Of a DNA stretch of 11,994 bases, positions 1 through 7,776 are shown in pieces. The DNA comes from an uncultured Hyphomicrobiales bacterium (lineage in GTDB: Bacteria; Pseudomonadota; Alphaproteobacteria; Rhizobiales; Beijerinckiaceae), in contig CAIXDD010000183.1 in assembly GCA_903918155.1 (NCBI GenBank), forward strand, positions 1 to 11,994, in the 5' to 3' direction. The stretch's first letter is position 1. The number at the start of each line of letters is the position of its first letter. The position numbers were made by a program, and so were the translations under genes. The notes beneath the pieces were generated by a model. It was not told the origin of the DNA and ran no database searches. It saw only the letters and a list, made by a program, of their open reading frames with translations.

Positions 1-5
1 CAGCC

Positions 6-30
6 TGAGCCGCCGGAATGGTCCGGCTCA
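6..30. other. Short GC-rich inverted repeat upstream of the first gene
   Basis: TGAGCCG (6-12) and CGGCTCA (24-30) are exact reverse complements and could form a 7-bp stem with an 11-base loop. An alternative smaller stem, CCGGA/TCCGG (13-17 and 22-26), is also possible. No T-run follows, so a classical intrinsic terminator is not supported. It could be the tail of an upstream transcription unit or a leader structure of the gene starting at 46. Chance occurrence in such GC-rich DNA cannot be excluded. Confidence 0.25.
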
Positions 31-45
31 TGTTGGGGAGCGCCC

Positions 46-408
46 ATGGACGCGTTTTCATTTCAACCGGGGGGCGCAGGATCCTCCGCCTGTTCCTTCT
101 CTCTGGCGGCGGGTCTGGCGGCGGGCCTTGCGGGCGCCTCGCCCCGGCATCTGGCGGGGCGCACGCGGCGCGGCGCCTTGGCGCTGGCGCGCGCGCAGGC
201 CTTCTATCTCGGCCATGTGGGTCTGGGCGTTCCGCTCTCCCACGCCGCCGCCGCGCTGGGGCGGGATCGGGCGAGCGCGCGGCGGGCTTGCGCGCGCATC
301 GAGGCGCGCCGCGAGGCGCCCGGCGCCGATCATGCGCTCACGTGTCTGGAAGCCGGCCTGCGCGCCTTTCGCTCCAGCCTCGCGCAGGACGAAGGGGCGC
401 GGTCATGA
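46..408 (+). CDS. Small helix-turn-helix protein resembling DnaA domain IV
   Basis: This 120-residue protein resembles the C-terminal DNA-binding domain (domain IV) of the replication initiator DnaA. It has no AAA+ ATPase part. Residues about 45-61 form a helix containing RAQAFYLGHVGLG, comparable to the 'ARQxAMYLxHxxxGLSL' helix of DnaA. Residues 63-90 contain ALGRDRASARRAC at the position of the DnaA 'FGGRDHTTVxHA' signature, so GRD is kept but HTT is lost. The start is supported by GGGGAG at 35-40, five bases before the ATG. The N-terminal 40 residues are Gly/Ala/Ser-rich and probably disordered. The stop overlaps the ATG of the next gene (ATGA at 405-408), so the two are probably translated together. 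Similar small proteins sit next to DUF6456 genes in Hyphomicrobiales, as I recall. A DNA-binding regulatory role is inferred; target and function are unknown. Confidence 0.75.
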   Translation: MDAFSFQPGGAGSSACSFSLAAGLAAGLAGASPRHLAGRTRRGALALARAQAFYLGHVGLGVPLSHAAAALGRDRASARRACARIEARREAPGADHALTCLEAGLRAFRSSLAQDEGARS

Positions 409-1292
409 AGGGGGGCGACGCTGCGGCCAGGAAGCCGTCGAAACGCAATCCGTCCGCGCCCGCGCCCGCTGTTGAGCCTGCTGCGTTGACGCAGGCGGCG
501 CGGCGCTTTCTGGAATCGCTGTGCGAGGACGGCGCCTATGCGTTCCGCGAGGCGGACGAATGGATCGTGGCGCGGGCGCGCTGCGGCGCGAGCCTGCGCT
601 CAGGCAAGGCGAGCCAGGCCAGCGCGCAGGCCCTTCTGGCGCGCGATCTGGCGGCGCTCGACGCGCCTGCGCGTTCGGGGCGCGCCCGTCTGCGGGCGAG
701 CGAGGCGGGGCGCGCCTTCCTGCGGCGCGCGCAGGCTGCGCCCGATCAGGCCTTTCTCGCCCAGCATGTCGCGCTGGAGCGCCGCAGGGTGGAGGGCGAG
801 GCGCGGCTTGTGGACGCGCAGGAAAGCCCGCTGGCCTGGCTCGCCCGGCGCAATCTGGTGGATGCGGCCTGTTTTGAGGCGGGCGAACGTCTGCGGCGGG
901 ATTTCGAGACGGCGCAAATGGCGCCGCGCCTCACGGCGGATTGGTCCGCGAGCGTGTCGAGCGGGGCGCGCGGGCCGGGCGGCCTGCCGATCGCCGACAG
1001 GGCGCTTGCGGCGCGCCAACGCGTCGCGCGCGCGCTTGCGGCGGTGGGGCCGGATCTCGCGGGCCTTCTGCTCGACGTCTGCGGCTTTCTGAAAGGGCTG
1101 GAGCTGGTGGAGACGGAGCGGGCCTGGCCGCGCCGCTCGGGCAAGGTGGCGCTCGGTCTCGCTTTGGGGGCGCTCGCGCGCCATTACGGGCTCGGCCGCG
1201 CCGCGCAGGGCCCGGTCCATGTCGCCTTGCGTCATTGGGGCGCGCAGGATTATCGACCGCGCATCGACGCCGCCGCGCGCGAGGAGGGCTAG
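405..1292 (+). CDS. DUF6456 domain-containing protein
   Basis: This 295-residue protein is read from the ATG that overlaps the upstream stop (ATGA). AAGGGG at 392-397 lies seven bases before it. The frame stays open upstream to about position 18, but that extension lies over the previous gene and is not a credible start. The C-terminal 120 residues (176-295) carry the DUF6456 pattern: an Arg/Ala-rich helix, PDLAGLLLDVCGFLKGLE, ERAWPRRSGKVALGLALGAL and ARHYGL. The first 170 residues are Ala/Arg-rich and may include a winged-helix-like region ('ARLRASEAGRAFLRR', as in phage-type DUF6456 proteins). No catalytic motif is visible. Its pairing with the DnaA-domain-IV-like protein suggests a DNA-associated role, which is inference only. 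The stop codon overlaps that of sufE on the other strand. Confidence 0.82.
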   Translation: MKGGDAAARKPSKRNPSAPAPAVEPAALTQAARRFLESLCEDGAYAFREADEWIVARARCGASLRSGKASQASAQALLARDLAALDAPARSGRARLRASEAGRAFLRRAQAAPDQAFLAQHVALERRRVEGEARLVDAQESPLAWLARRNLVDAACFEAGERLRRDFETAQMAPRLTADWSASVSSGARGPGGLPIADRALAARQRVARALAAVGPDLAGLLLDVCGFLKGLELVETERAWPRRSGKVALGLALGALARHYGLGRAAQGPVHVALRHWGAQDYRPRIDAAAREEG

Positions 1293-1729
1293 GCCTGCGC
1301 GGCCTGCGCGGCCTGCGCGTCGCGGCGGATGCGCTCCACCATGGCGCGCACGCCGTTGGAGCGCTGCGGCGTGAGATGTTCGGTGAGACCGAGCTTGGCG
1401 AACGCGTCGAGCGCGTCGGCGGCGAGGATGTCGCGCGCCGTGCGGCCGGAATAGAGCGAGAGGAGAATCGCGATCAGCCCGCGCACGATATGCGCGTCGC
1501 TGTCGGCCTCGAACGTGAGCACAGTCTCCCCGCGTTCCTGGCTCGCGCGCGTTTCAAGCCAGACCTGGCTCGCGCAGCCGCGCACGCGGTTCTCCTCGGT
1601 CTTCGCGCTGTCCGGCAGGCCAGGCAGCGCGCGTCCGAGTTCGATCACGTAGCGATAGCGCTCTTCCCAATCGTCGATGAGCGCGAAATCGTCGAGCAGA
1701 TCTTGCAGGGTCTTGTCTTGCAGGGTCAT
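1289..1729 (-). CDS. sufE: SufE family sulfur-acceptor protein
   Basis: SufE accepts persulfide sulfur from the cysteine desulfurase SufS and passes it to the SufBCD scaffold during Fe-S cluster assembly in the cytoplasm. The 146-residue protein matches the family in length. Its N-terminal region (LLDDFALIDDWEERYRYVIE) leads to ENRVRGCASQVW, with the acceptor Cys at residue 52. That is close to the catalytic Cys51 of E. coli SufE. ADSDAHIVRGLIAILLSLYSG and the C-terminal RSNGVRAMVERI helix also fit. No Shine-Dalgarno is apparent before the ATG, which is the only good start. The N-terminus (TLQDKTLQD) and C-terminus (AQAAQAAQA) are both encoded by short direct repeats. No sufS or sufBCD gene is in the window; isolated sufE genes of this kind are common in Hyphomicrobiales. 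The gene follows DUF5330 on the same strand after 45 bases. Confidence 0.93.
   Translation of the reverse strand: MTLQDKTLQDLLDDFALIDDWEERYRYVIELGRALPGLPDSAKTEENRVRGCASQVWLETRASQERGETVLTFEADSDAHIVRGLIAILLSLYSGRTARDILAADALDAFAKLGLTEHLTPQRSNGVRAMVERIRRDAQAAQAAQA
1293..1319. repeat. Three perfect 9-bp tandem copies at the 3' end of sufE
   Basis: GCCTGCGCG occurs three times without mismatch at 1293-1301, 1302-1310 and 1311-1319. In the sufE frame it encodes the terminal alanine/glutamine tail (AQA units), beyond the conserved SufE fold. The array begins directly after the shared stop-codon overlap, so copy-number change would alter only the SufE tail. Confidence 0.8.
1701..1727. repeat. 12-bp direct repeat at the 5' end of sufE
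   Basis: TCTTGCAGGGTC is present at 1701-1712 and again at 1716-1727, a 15-bp period (five codons). It gives SufE the duplicated N-terminal sequence TLQDKTLQD. The duplication is in frame and lies before the conserved domain. Confidence 0.75.
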
Positions 1730-1774
1730 GGCCGCATATAGGCGCGCGGACCCCGCCGGCGCCAGTGAAATCGT

Positions 1775-2125
1775 CTAGCCGCGCGCCCTGTCCGGGCGGG
1801 TTTCGCGCCGCTTCTGCGCGCTTGTCGCCGTGCGCGACGCGACCGTGGCCTTGTCGGATTTTCCGGCACCCGCCTTGGAGGCCTTCGCGGGCGTCGCCGG
1901 CCCGTCGTGGGGGCCCGCCGCGCTCGCCATTTGCAGGCATTCGGCGGGGGCTTTCGCGCACAGGCGCGCGGCCTCTTCGGGAAGTTTCGCGGCGACGGCG
2001 GCCGCCCCTTGCAAGGCGGCGCCCGCCGCCCGTGCGCCCGCCTCGCGGCGCGGATCATTGGCGTCGCCTGGCGCTATGGCGAAGATAAGCCCCAACCAGA
2101 ATGCGCTTCGCAGGATGAACATCAT
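1775..2125 (-). CDS. DUF5330 domain-containing protein
   Basis: This 116-residue protein of unknown function is probably anchored in or exported across the inner membrane. It opens with a hydrophobic stretch (MMFILRSAFWLGLIFAIAPG), the hallmark start of DUF5330. Two cysteines follow in ARLCAKAPAECLQMA, which matches the family's conserved 'C-x6-C' element and could form a periplasmic disulfide. The last 45 residues are Ala/Lys/Arg/Thr-rich and look disordered. I chose the first of two adjacent ATGs (2123-2125 and 2120-2122). GGAG lies about seven bases upstream of it. A longer reading to 2170 adds 15 charged residues before the hydrophobic segment and lacks family support. It lies upstream of sufE on the same strand and diverges from the kinase operon. 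Confidence 0.75.
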   Translation of the reverse strand: MMFILRSAFWLGLIFAIAPGDANDPRREAGARAAGAALQGAAAVAAKLPEEAARLCAKAPAECLQMASAAGPHDGPATPAKASKAGAGKSDKATVASRTATSAQKRRETRPDRARG

Positions 2126-2397
2126 CGCGGTCTCCGTGACGGAAAGCCTATCATGGCGCCTGCGCGCCAATCTTCCGCAAAAGACTTCGCTCGCATTCGC
2201 CCCCCGCGCGAAAGGGTTTCTTCACCATGCCGGCGGGGAAACGGAAACAAGTTCTAAACCATTCCCCTAAAAAGCCGTGCTCCCGGCCGCCTTTCAGGTC
2301 GAAAAACCCAATGTTTTCCATGGTCTCGCTCGTTCGTTTAGGGTTCGCTTAAGGGGCGTGGGCGAATTTGGGTCCCAGCCCTTCCGGCCCAGTGGAT
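2126..2397. other. Divergent intergenic region between the DUF5330 and histidine kinase genes
   Basis: This is the longest non-coding stretch of the window, about 270 bases between two divergent starts, and it should hold both promoters. It is less GC-rich than its surroundings, notably around 2245-2275. I find no convincing sigma-70 pair. TCTAAACCAT (about 2253-2262) resembles the CtrA half-site TTAACCAT but lacks a correctly spaced partner. TTTA and CTTAA flank a 7-base gap at 2337-2352, near the CtrA pattern but with poor matches. AAGGGG at 2351-2356 could serve as a Shine-Dalgarno for a TTG at 2368. No small ORF here has supporting features. Confidence 0.5.
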
Positions 2398-4207
<1,810 letters not shown>

Positions 4208-4215
<8 letters not shown>

Positions 4216-5173
4216 CAGCGACAGCATCGACAGGGATTTTCATGCGCTGGAAGGCACGCCCGCGCCGCGCGTGCGCCGCTCCGCAGGGCCGCGCGCGAAG
4301 GCGCGCAAGCCCTCGCTCCTGCGTCGCCTGTTGATCGCGCCGCTCTTCGCCGGGTCCGCGGCCGTGTTCATCGCCTCCGTGCGTCGGCCGATGACGGCGC
4401 TGTCGGTCCTGTTCGTGGGCGGCGTCACGTTCGGCGTGCTCGCAAACGCGCTTTACCTGCAACAGGGCCATCATCCCGCGCCCCTGTTCGCGCCCGCCAA
4501 ATCCGCGCAACAATTTTCCGCGCAATCTTCCGCGCAATCTTCCGCGCAAGCGCCCGCGACGTCCTCCAGCCTGATGCCGGCCTCCGCCCCCGTCGCGCTG
4601 CCCCCCATCTCCACGCAACGCGCGGCAGCGCGCTCGGCGAATCTGCCGCTCGATCCCACGCCCATGGCGGCCGTCTCGCTGGCGCCGAGCGCGCAGCAGG
4701 CGCTGCAGCAGCAACAACAGCAGCAGCAGGCGCAGCAACAACAGCAGCAGGCGCAGAAGCAACAGCAGCAGGCGCAGCCGCAACAGCAACAGCTTGCGCG
4801 GCAGATCGCGCAAACCCCTGCGCCGCCGCCGCAGGCCCGGCCTGCGCGTCCCGCCGCCGAACCCGCCAAACCGGCGGGCGATCCCATCGCCGCGCTGCTT
4901 CGCGGCGAATCCCCGGTCGTGGTCGCAGCGTCTGCGCCGGGCCAGCCCATCGTCGTGGGCGCGAGCGATCCGCTCATGGCGCGGCGCATCCTTGCGGCGC
5001 AACGCGCGCTCGACCGGCTTGGTTTTCAGGTCGCCTCCGACGGCGTGCTGGGGCCGGGCACGCGCGCGGCGATCCAGCGTTTCGAGCGCGAACGCGACCT
5101 GCCGGTCACCGGCGATCTTGCGCCGCGCACCTTGCGCGCGCTCGCCGCGCGTTCGGGCGTGCCGATCCCATGA
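4208..5173 (+). CDS. Membrane-anchored glutamine-rich peptidoglycan-binding protein
   Basis: This 321-residue protein starts at a TTG overlapping the kinase stop by eight bases, with AGGG at 4195-4198. An in-frame stop at 4199 excludes any earlier start. The N-terminal 60 residues are charged and basic (cytoplasmic). A single TM segment spans about 62-84, followed by QQGHHPAPLF, as in related rhizobial proteins. The periplasmic linker contains four QxxA repeats (residues 102-117). It also has a glutamine-rich stretch, 163-195, with 26 Gln in 33 residues, and Pro/Ala-rich sequence. Residues 261-321 form a PG_binding_1 domain (AQRALDRLGF, DGVLGPGTRAAIQRFERER, LPVTGDLAPRTLRAL). No hydrolase domain is present, so it probably binds cell wall without cutting it. 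Translational coupling to the kinase suggests a shared envelope or cell-cycle role, which is inferred. Confidence 0.85.
4511..4558. repeat. Four 12-bp tandem units in the peptidoglycan-binding gene
   Basis: Units at 4511-4522, 4523-4534, 4535-4546 and 4547-4558 follow the pattern CAATCTTCCGCG. The middle two are identical, the first differs at one base, and the last is degenerate (CAAGCGCCCGCG). They encode QFSA, QSSA, QSSA and QAPA in the periplasmic linker just after the TM segment. Confidence 0.75.
4694..4792. repeat. CAG/CAA-rich low-complexity tract encoding poly-glutamine
   Basis: The tract of mixed CAG and CAA codons, interrupted by GCG, CTG, AAG and CCG, encodes 26 glutamines in 33 residues of the peptidoglycan-binding protein. 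Codon mixing means it is not a pure trinucleotide microsatellite. Glutamine may therefore be selected at the protein level, although slippage could still change its length. Confidence 0.8.
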
Positions 5174-5188
5174 GGACGCGGGTGCGCC

Positions 5189-5530
5189 ATGCGTCTGCGG
5201 GCTGATATTTTCGTCTCTGCGCTCTTGCGGCGCTGCGCGGTCGAAGGCGCCATCGGGACGTTGCGCCGACGCGGGGCTGCGGAATCAGGCGCGATCTTCG
5301 TCGTTGTGGACAGGCTCGACGGGCGCGTGGCCGTGTTCGGTCCCGCGCCGCAATCGCTCGCCGACGACAGCGGCGTGCGTCGGTTCGCGCGCCTTCACGA
5401 TGAGGAATGGATCGATCCGCCCCGCGCGGACGAACGCCTGCGCCGCGAGATCAAGTTCGATTCCGATCTCTGGATCGTGGATGTGGAGGATCGCGCGGGC
5501 CGCGCGTTCCTCGATCTCGCGCAGGATTAG
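5189..5530 (+). CDS. DUF1491 family protein
   Basis: This 113-residue protein has unknown function. It matches the DUF1491 family over its whole length: MRLRADIFVSALLRRCAVEG at the start, then RRGAAESGAIFVVVDRLDG, VAVFGPAPQS, and a C-terminal SDLWIVDVEDRAGRAF. There is no signal peptide or TM segment, so it is probably cytoplasmic. GAGG at about 5172-5175 lies rather far (13 bases) from the ATG, but no better in-frame start exists. It begins 15 bases after the peptidoglycan-binding gene, so it is probably the last gene of the kinase operon. Its stop codon overlaps that of the convergent DUF2336 gene. No catalytic residues can be named. Confidence 0.85.
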   Translation: MRLRADIFVSALLRRCAVEGAIGTLRRRGAAESGAIFVVVDRLDGRVAVFGPAPQSLADDSGVRRFARLHDEEWIDPPRADERLRREIKFDSDLWIVDVEDRAGRAFLDLAQD

Positions 5531-6813
5531 CCGCGCCGCAGCAAGACGGCCGCCTTCGGACGTTCGCGCGCCGGCGCAGGGCTCGCCGCCTTCACGCGCG
5601 GCGGGCGTACGGAATCTATATGGCGGCCGCGTTCGTTGGCCTCCATGCGCGCCTCCGCGCGCGCTTGCGTCGCGCCCCACAGATGCGCGCGCACGTCGGG
5701 CGTATAGGCCTTGGGCAAGCCCGCCGCCGCCGGCGACCGGACGGGCAGGGGCGAGAGGACGGATTTGGACGGGGCGAGGCGGGGTTGGGATCGCGCGTCG
5801 GCCTGTCGGGGGCCAAGCGCAGGGCGCGTGATCGTGCGGCCGGCCGCCGCCTCCAGCAGGTCTATGGCCGCTGCGGGCGGCGTGTCGCGCACCACGTCGG
5901 AAAGCGTGCGCACGCGCGGATAGGAATGCGAGATCGGCGCCTCGCAACACAGGAACACGCGCACGGCGTCCTGTCGCGCGCAGCCCAGCGCGCAGAGAAG
6001 CAGGGCGAGCGGCTCGCCGCCCGGATCTTTCACCAGCGGCTCCGCATGGCGCGGCTCCCAGCCGATCGCCTCCGCGACGCGCGCGCAGAACGCGTCCCAT
6101 GCGCGCGTCTGCGCGAATTCGCGCAGGTCCTGCACGAGGGCTTCGTCCTTGGGCGCAGGCGCGCTCGGCTTGCCCAGATGCGCGCGGCGCGCGGCCAGAA
6201 GCAGGCGCGCGCGCTCAAGGCCGGAGGCGCGCAGGAATTCTTGCGCGCTGACCAGAGGCTCTTCCGCGCGCGCGGAGAATTTCTCCAGAAACGGCGCGTC
6301 TTGGCGCGCGAACATGCCGATGCGCTCGATGGCCGCGCGGGTGAATGTGGCGGTCTTGTTCTCCGCCAGCGCGTCGAGCACGACGGGCTCGCGGCGCATC
6401 ACGAGGGCGTCCGTGATGTCTCCGCTGATTCCCTTGCGGCGCGCCAGCGCGAGCGCCAGCTCCGTGTCGCGTCCGCGCGCGATGCCGATCTGGTCGGCGA
6501 GAGGCAGGTTGAGCGCATATTCCGCGATGATCAGCGCGCAGGCGCGCTCGGCGCGCAGCAGGGCGGACAGGGCGCCTGGCGGCGCATTGGGATGGCGCGC
6601 CAGCTTGGAGGCGACATAGACGAGCGTGGAGGCGTCCGCGTCCGGCGTCATGCGCAGACATAATTCGCGAAAGCGCGCCAACTCTTCGTCGTCATGCTCC
6701 GCGCGCAGGCAGAAGAGATCCGTGAGCGCGCGCAACACGCCCGGTTTTGCGCTCAAGCCCTCGGTCTGGTTTGCGGCGACGCTCTCGGCTGCGGTCCCTG
6801 CGACATTCTGCAT
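5527..6813 (-). CDS. DUF2336 domain-containing protein
   Basis: This 428-residue protein is probably cytoplasmic, as there is no signal peptide or TM segment. The region from about residue 25 to 250 has the helical repeat texture of DUF2336. It includes LRALTDLFCLRAEHDDEELARF, VYVASKLARHPNAPPGAL, ALARRKGISGDITDALVMR, and VLDALAENKTATFTRAAIER. The paired-helix pattern suggests an Armadillo/HEAT-like scaffold. The C-terminal 120 residues are Pro/Ala/Arg-rich and low-complexity. Function is unknown for the family, though it is common in Alphaproteobacteria. The ATG at 6811-6813 has no clear Shine-Dalgarno. It diverges from the small gene at 6944 and shares the region containing a CtrA-like site. 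Its stop overlaps that of DUF1491. Confidence 0.8.
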   Translation of the reverse strand: MQNVAGTAAESVAANQTEGLSAKPGVLRALTDLFCLRAEHDDEELARFRELCLRMTPDADASTLVYVASKLARHPNAPPGALSALLRAERACALIIAEYALNLPLADQIGIARGRDTELALALARRKGISGDITDALVMRREPVVLDALAENKTATFTRAAIERIGMFARQDAPFLEKFSARAEEPLVSAQEFLRASGLERARLLLAARRAHLGKPSAPAPKDEALVQDLREFAQTRAWDAFCARVAEAIGWEPRHAEPLVKDPGGEPLALLLCALGCARQDAVRVFLCCEAPISHSYPRVRTLSDVVRDTPPAAAIDLLEAAAGRTITRPALGPRQADARSQPRLAPSKSVLSPLPVRSPAAAGLPKAYTPDVRAHLWGATQARAEARMEANERGRHIDSVRPPRVKAASPAPARERPKAAVLLRRG

Positions 6814-6863
6814 GGCGGAATCAATCTCATGAAAATAGATGCCGTCAGCCTATCGGGACTTCG

Positions 6864-6882
6864 TTGACGGTCTCTTAACCAT
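6864..6882. promoter_or_regulatory. Candidate CtrA binding site
   Basis: TTGACGGTCTCTTAACCAT matches the alphaproteobacterial CtrA pattern TTAA-N7-TTAACCAT with one mismatch (TTGA for TTAA) and exact 7-base spacing. It is the only TTAACC I noticed in the window, in DNA where AT-rich words are rare. It lies 61 bases before the ATG of the small plus-strand gene and 51 bases before the DUF2336 start, so it could control either or both. The site is read from sequence; occupancy and direction of effect are inferred. Confidence 0.5.
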
Positions 6883-6903
6883 GTTGTCCAGTAATGCGGT
6901 CGA

Positions 6904-6921
6904 GCCCGCGCTGCTGCGGGC
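6904..6921. other. Short inverted repeat in the leader of the small gene at 6944
   Basis: GCCCGC (6904-6909) and GCGGGC (6916-6921) form a perfect 6-bp stem with a six-base loop. It ends about ten bases before the GGAGAG ribosome binding site at 6931-6936. It could be an mRNA leader hairpin or a small operator. No T-run follows, so it is not a terminator. A stem of this length is also expected by chance in GC-rich sequence. Confidence 0.3.
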
Positions 6922-6943
6922 CTGAGGGGCTGGAGAGAACGCA

Positions 6944-7336
6944 ATGAGTCGTGTGGTGCCGTTACCCGTTCGGGGACGTCGGACGCCCTCGCGCGGCGTG
7001 CGACGCGAAGCGTCTGCGGAGATCCTGTTTTTCACGGGCGTGCGTTACGTGCGCGAAGGGGCGGTCGAGGAGAGCGTGGTCTTGCGCCCGCGCGCCGCGC
7101 CCGCGCCTCCGCGGATTCGCAGAAGACCGCCTGACGGCGCCCGCTCCGGCCGGCCTCAGCCGCCGCCTGCGCCCCCGTCGCCTTCGCTGGCGCATGCGAC
7201 GAGCGAGAGCCGCCCTCGCGCGCTCTCCATATCCGCGCCGTCGAGCGCGAGGCTTCCCGCCAGAATGAATCCCTCCGCGCCCGGCGCCACAAGCCGCAGG
7301 TCCTGCGGAATTTCGTCATCCGGATCTTCCGCCTGA
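6944..7336 (+). CDS. Small uncharacterised basic protein
   Basis: This ORF encodes 130 residues, preceded by GGAGAG with seven bases to the ATG, one of the best ribosome sites in the window. The first 40 residues (VVPLPVRGRR, then AEILFFTGVRYVREG) look like a structured, conserved-type module. The rest is Pro/Arg/Ser-rich and resembles disordered sequence. The last 181 bases lie antisense to the conserved end of the DUF1254 gene, so the real protein may effectively be its first 65-70 residues with a read-on tail. No earlier in-frame stop is visible. I do not recognise a named family. I have a vague recollection of similar 'ILFFTGVRY' hypothetical proteins in Hyphomicrobiales. The CtrA-like site and a leader hairpin lie upstream. 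Function is unknown. Confidence 0.6.
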   Translation: MSRVVPLPVRGRRTPSRGVRREASAEILFFTGVRYVREGAVEESVVLRPRAAPAPPRIRRRPPDGARSGRPQPPPAPPSPSLAHATSESRPRALSISAPSSARLPARMNPSAPGATSRRSCGISSSGSSA

Positions 7337-7776
7337 ATGTCCTCGAGCTGCCGGGGCGTCACGACGCGGATGTCGATGCGCCCGCGCAGCGCCCCGCGGT
7401 CCGTCATCGCATAGAAGGTCGAGCCCTGCCGGTCGTGGAAGGACAGGAGCAGCAAGCCGTCGAGCTGCGACAGGTCCACGCGCAGGCGCACGGGCCCGCC
7501 TGCGAGATCGAACCGGCAGGCCGCGCGCGCGAGCATGGGATCTTGCCGCGGCGTAAGCTCCGCGCCCGGCGCCGGCTGGGGCAGAAGCGCGAAGCGATGC
7601 AGATGCGGGACGGCCTGCGCGATGCGCGCGAAGGAATCGCGCGAGGCCAGATGCGGCAAGGCGAGCACGCTCGCCAGATGCGCGACGCCGGCGACGCAGA
7701 GCGTCGCGAGCCCATAGCCCAGGGCCGCCATCCAGCCTTCGCCCTGCCTGATGTCGGCGGCGCGCGGGGCCTTCAT
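7156..7776 (-). CDS. DUF1254 domain-containing membrane-anchored protein
   Basis: This 206-residue protein starts at an ATG that overlaps the DUF1214 stop (ATGA), with AAGGGG (7785-7790) eight bases upstream. The longer open frame reaching 8286 is antisense-free but lies over the DUF1214 gene and is rejected. One TM segment spans about 16-40 (ALGYGLATLCVAGVAHLASVLALP). The DUF1254 domain follows: RDSFARIAQ, MLARAACRFDLAGGPVRLRV, SFHDRQGSTFYAMTDRGALRGRIDIRVVT and LVAPGAEGFILAGSLAL. The end is glycine-rich. No enzymatic role is established for these short rhizobial-type versions. Coupling with the DUF1214 protein suggests a membrane-associated periplasmic complex, which is inferred. Its 3' end is overlapped by the convergent small ORF. 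Confidence 0.82.
   Translation of the reverse strand: MKAPRAADIRQGEGWMAALGYGLATLCVAGVAHLASVLALPHLASRDSFARIAQAVPHLHRFALLPQPAPGAELTPRQDPMLARAACRFDLAGGPVRLRVDLSQLDGLLLLSFHDRQGSTFYAMTDRGALRGRIDIRVVTPRQLEDIQAEDPDDEIPQDLRLVAPGAEGFILAGSLALDGADMESARGRLSLVACASEGDGGAGGG

Noticed and set aside
18..404. Upstream extension of the DUF6456 frame
   Set aside because: It overlaps the DnaA-like gene in another frame, has Arg/Gly-rich nonsense composition, and the ATG at 405 has a good ribosome site and an ATGA junction.
2253..2262. CtrA half-site TCTAAACCAT upstream of the kinase
   Set aside because: It has a mismatch in the core and no partner TTAA at seven bases, so it is too weak to list as a site.
5026..5253. 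Short minus-strand frame across the end of the peptidoglycan-binding gene
   Set aside because: No ribosome site or recognisable domain, and it is antisense to a clear PG_binding_1 domain.
5407..6663. 418-codon plus-strand open frame opposite DUF2336
   Set aside because: It is a shadow frame with Arg/Gly/Ala-rich composition, while the minus strand shows a recognisable DUF2336 domain.
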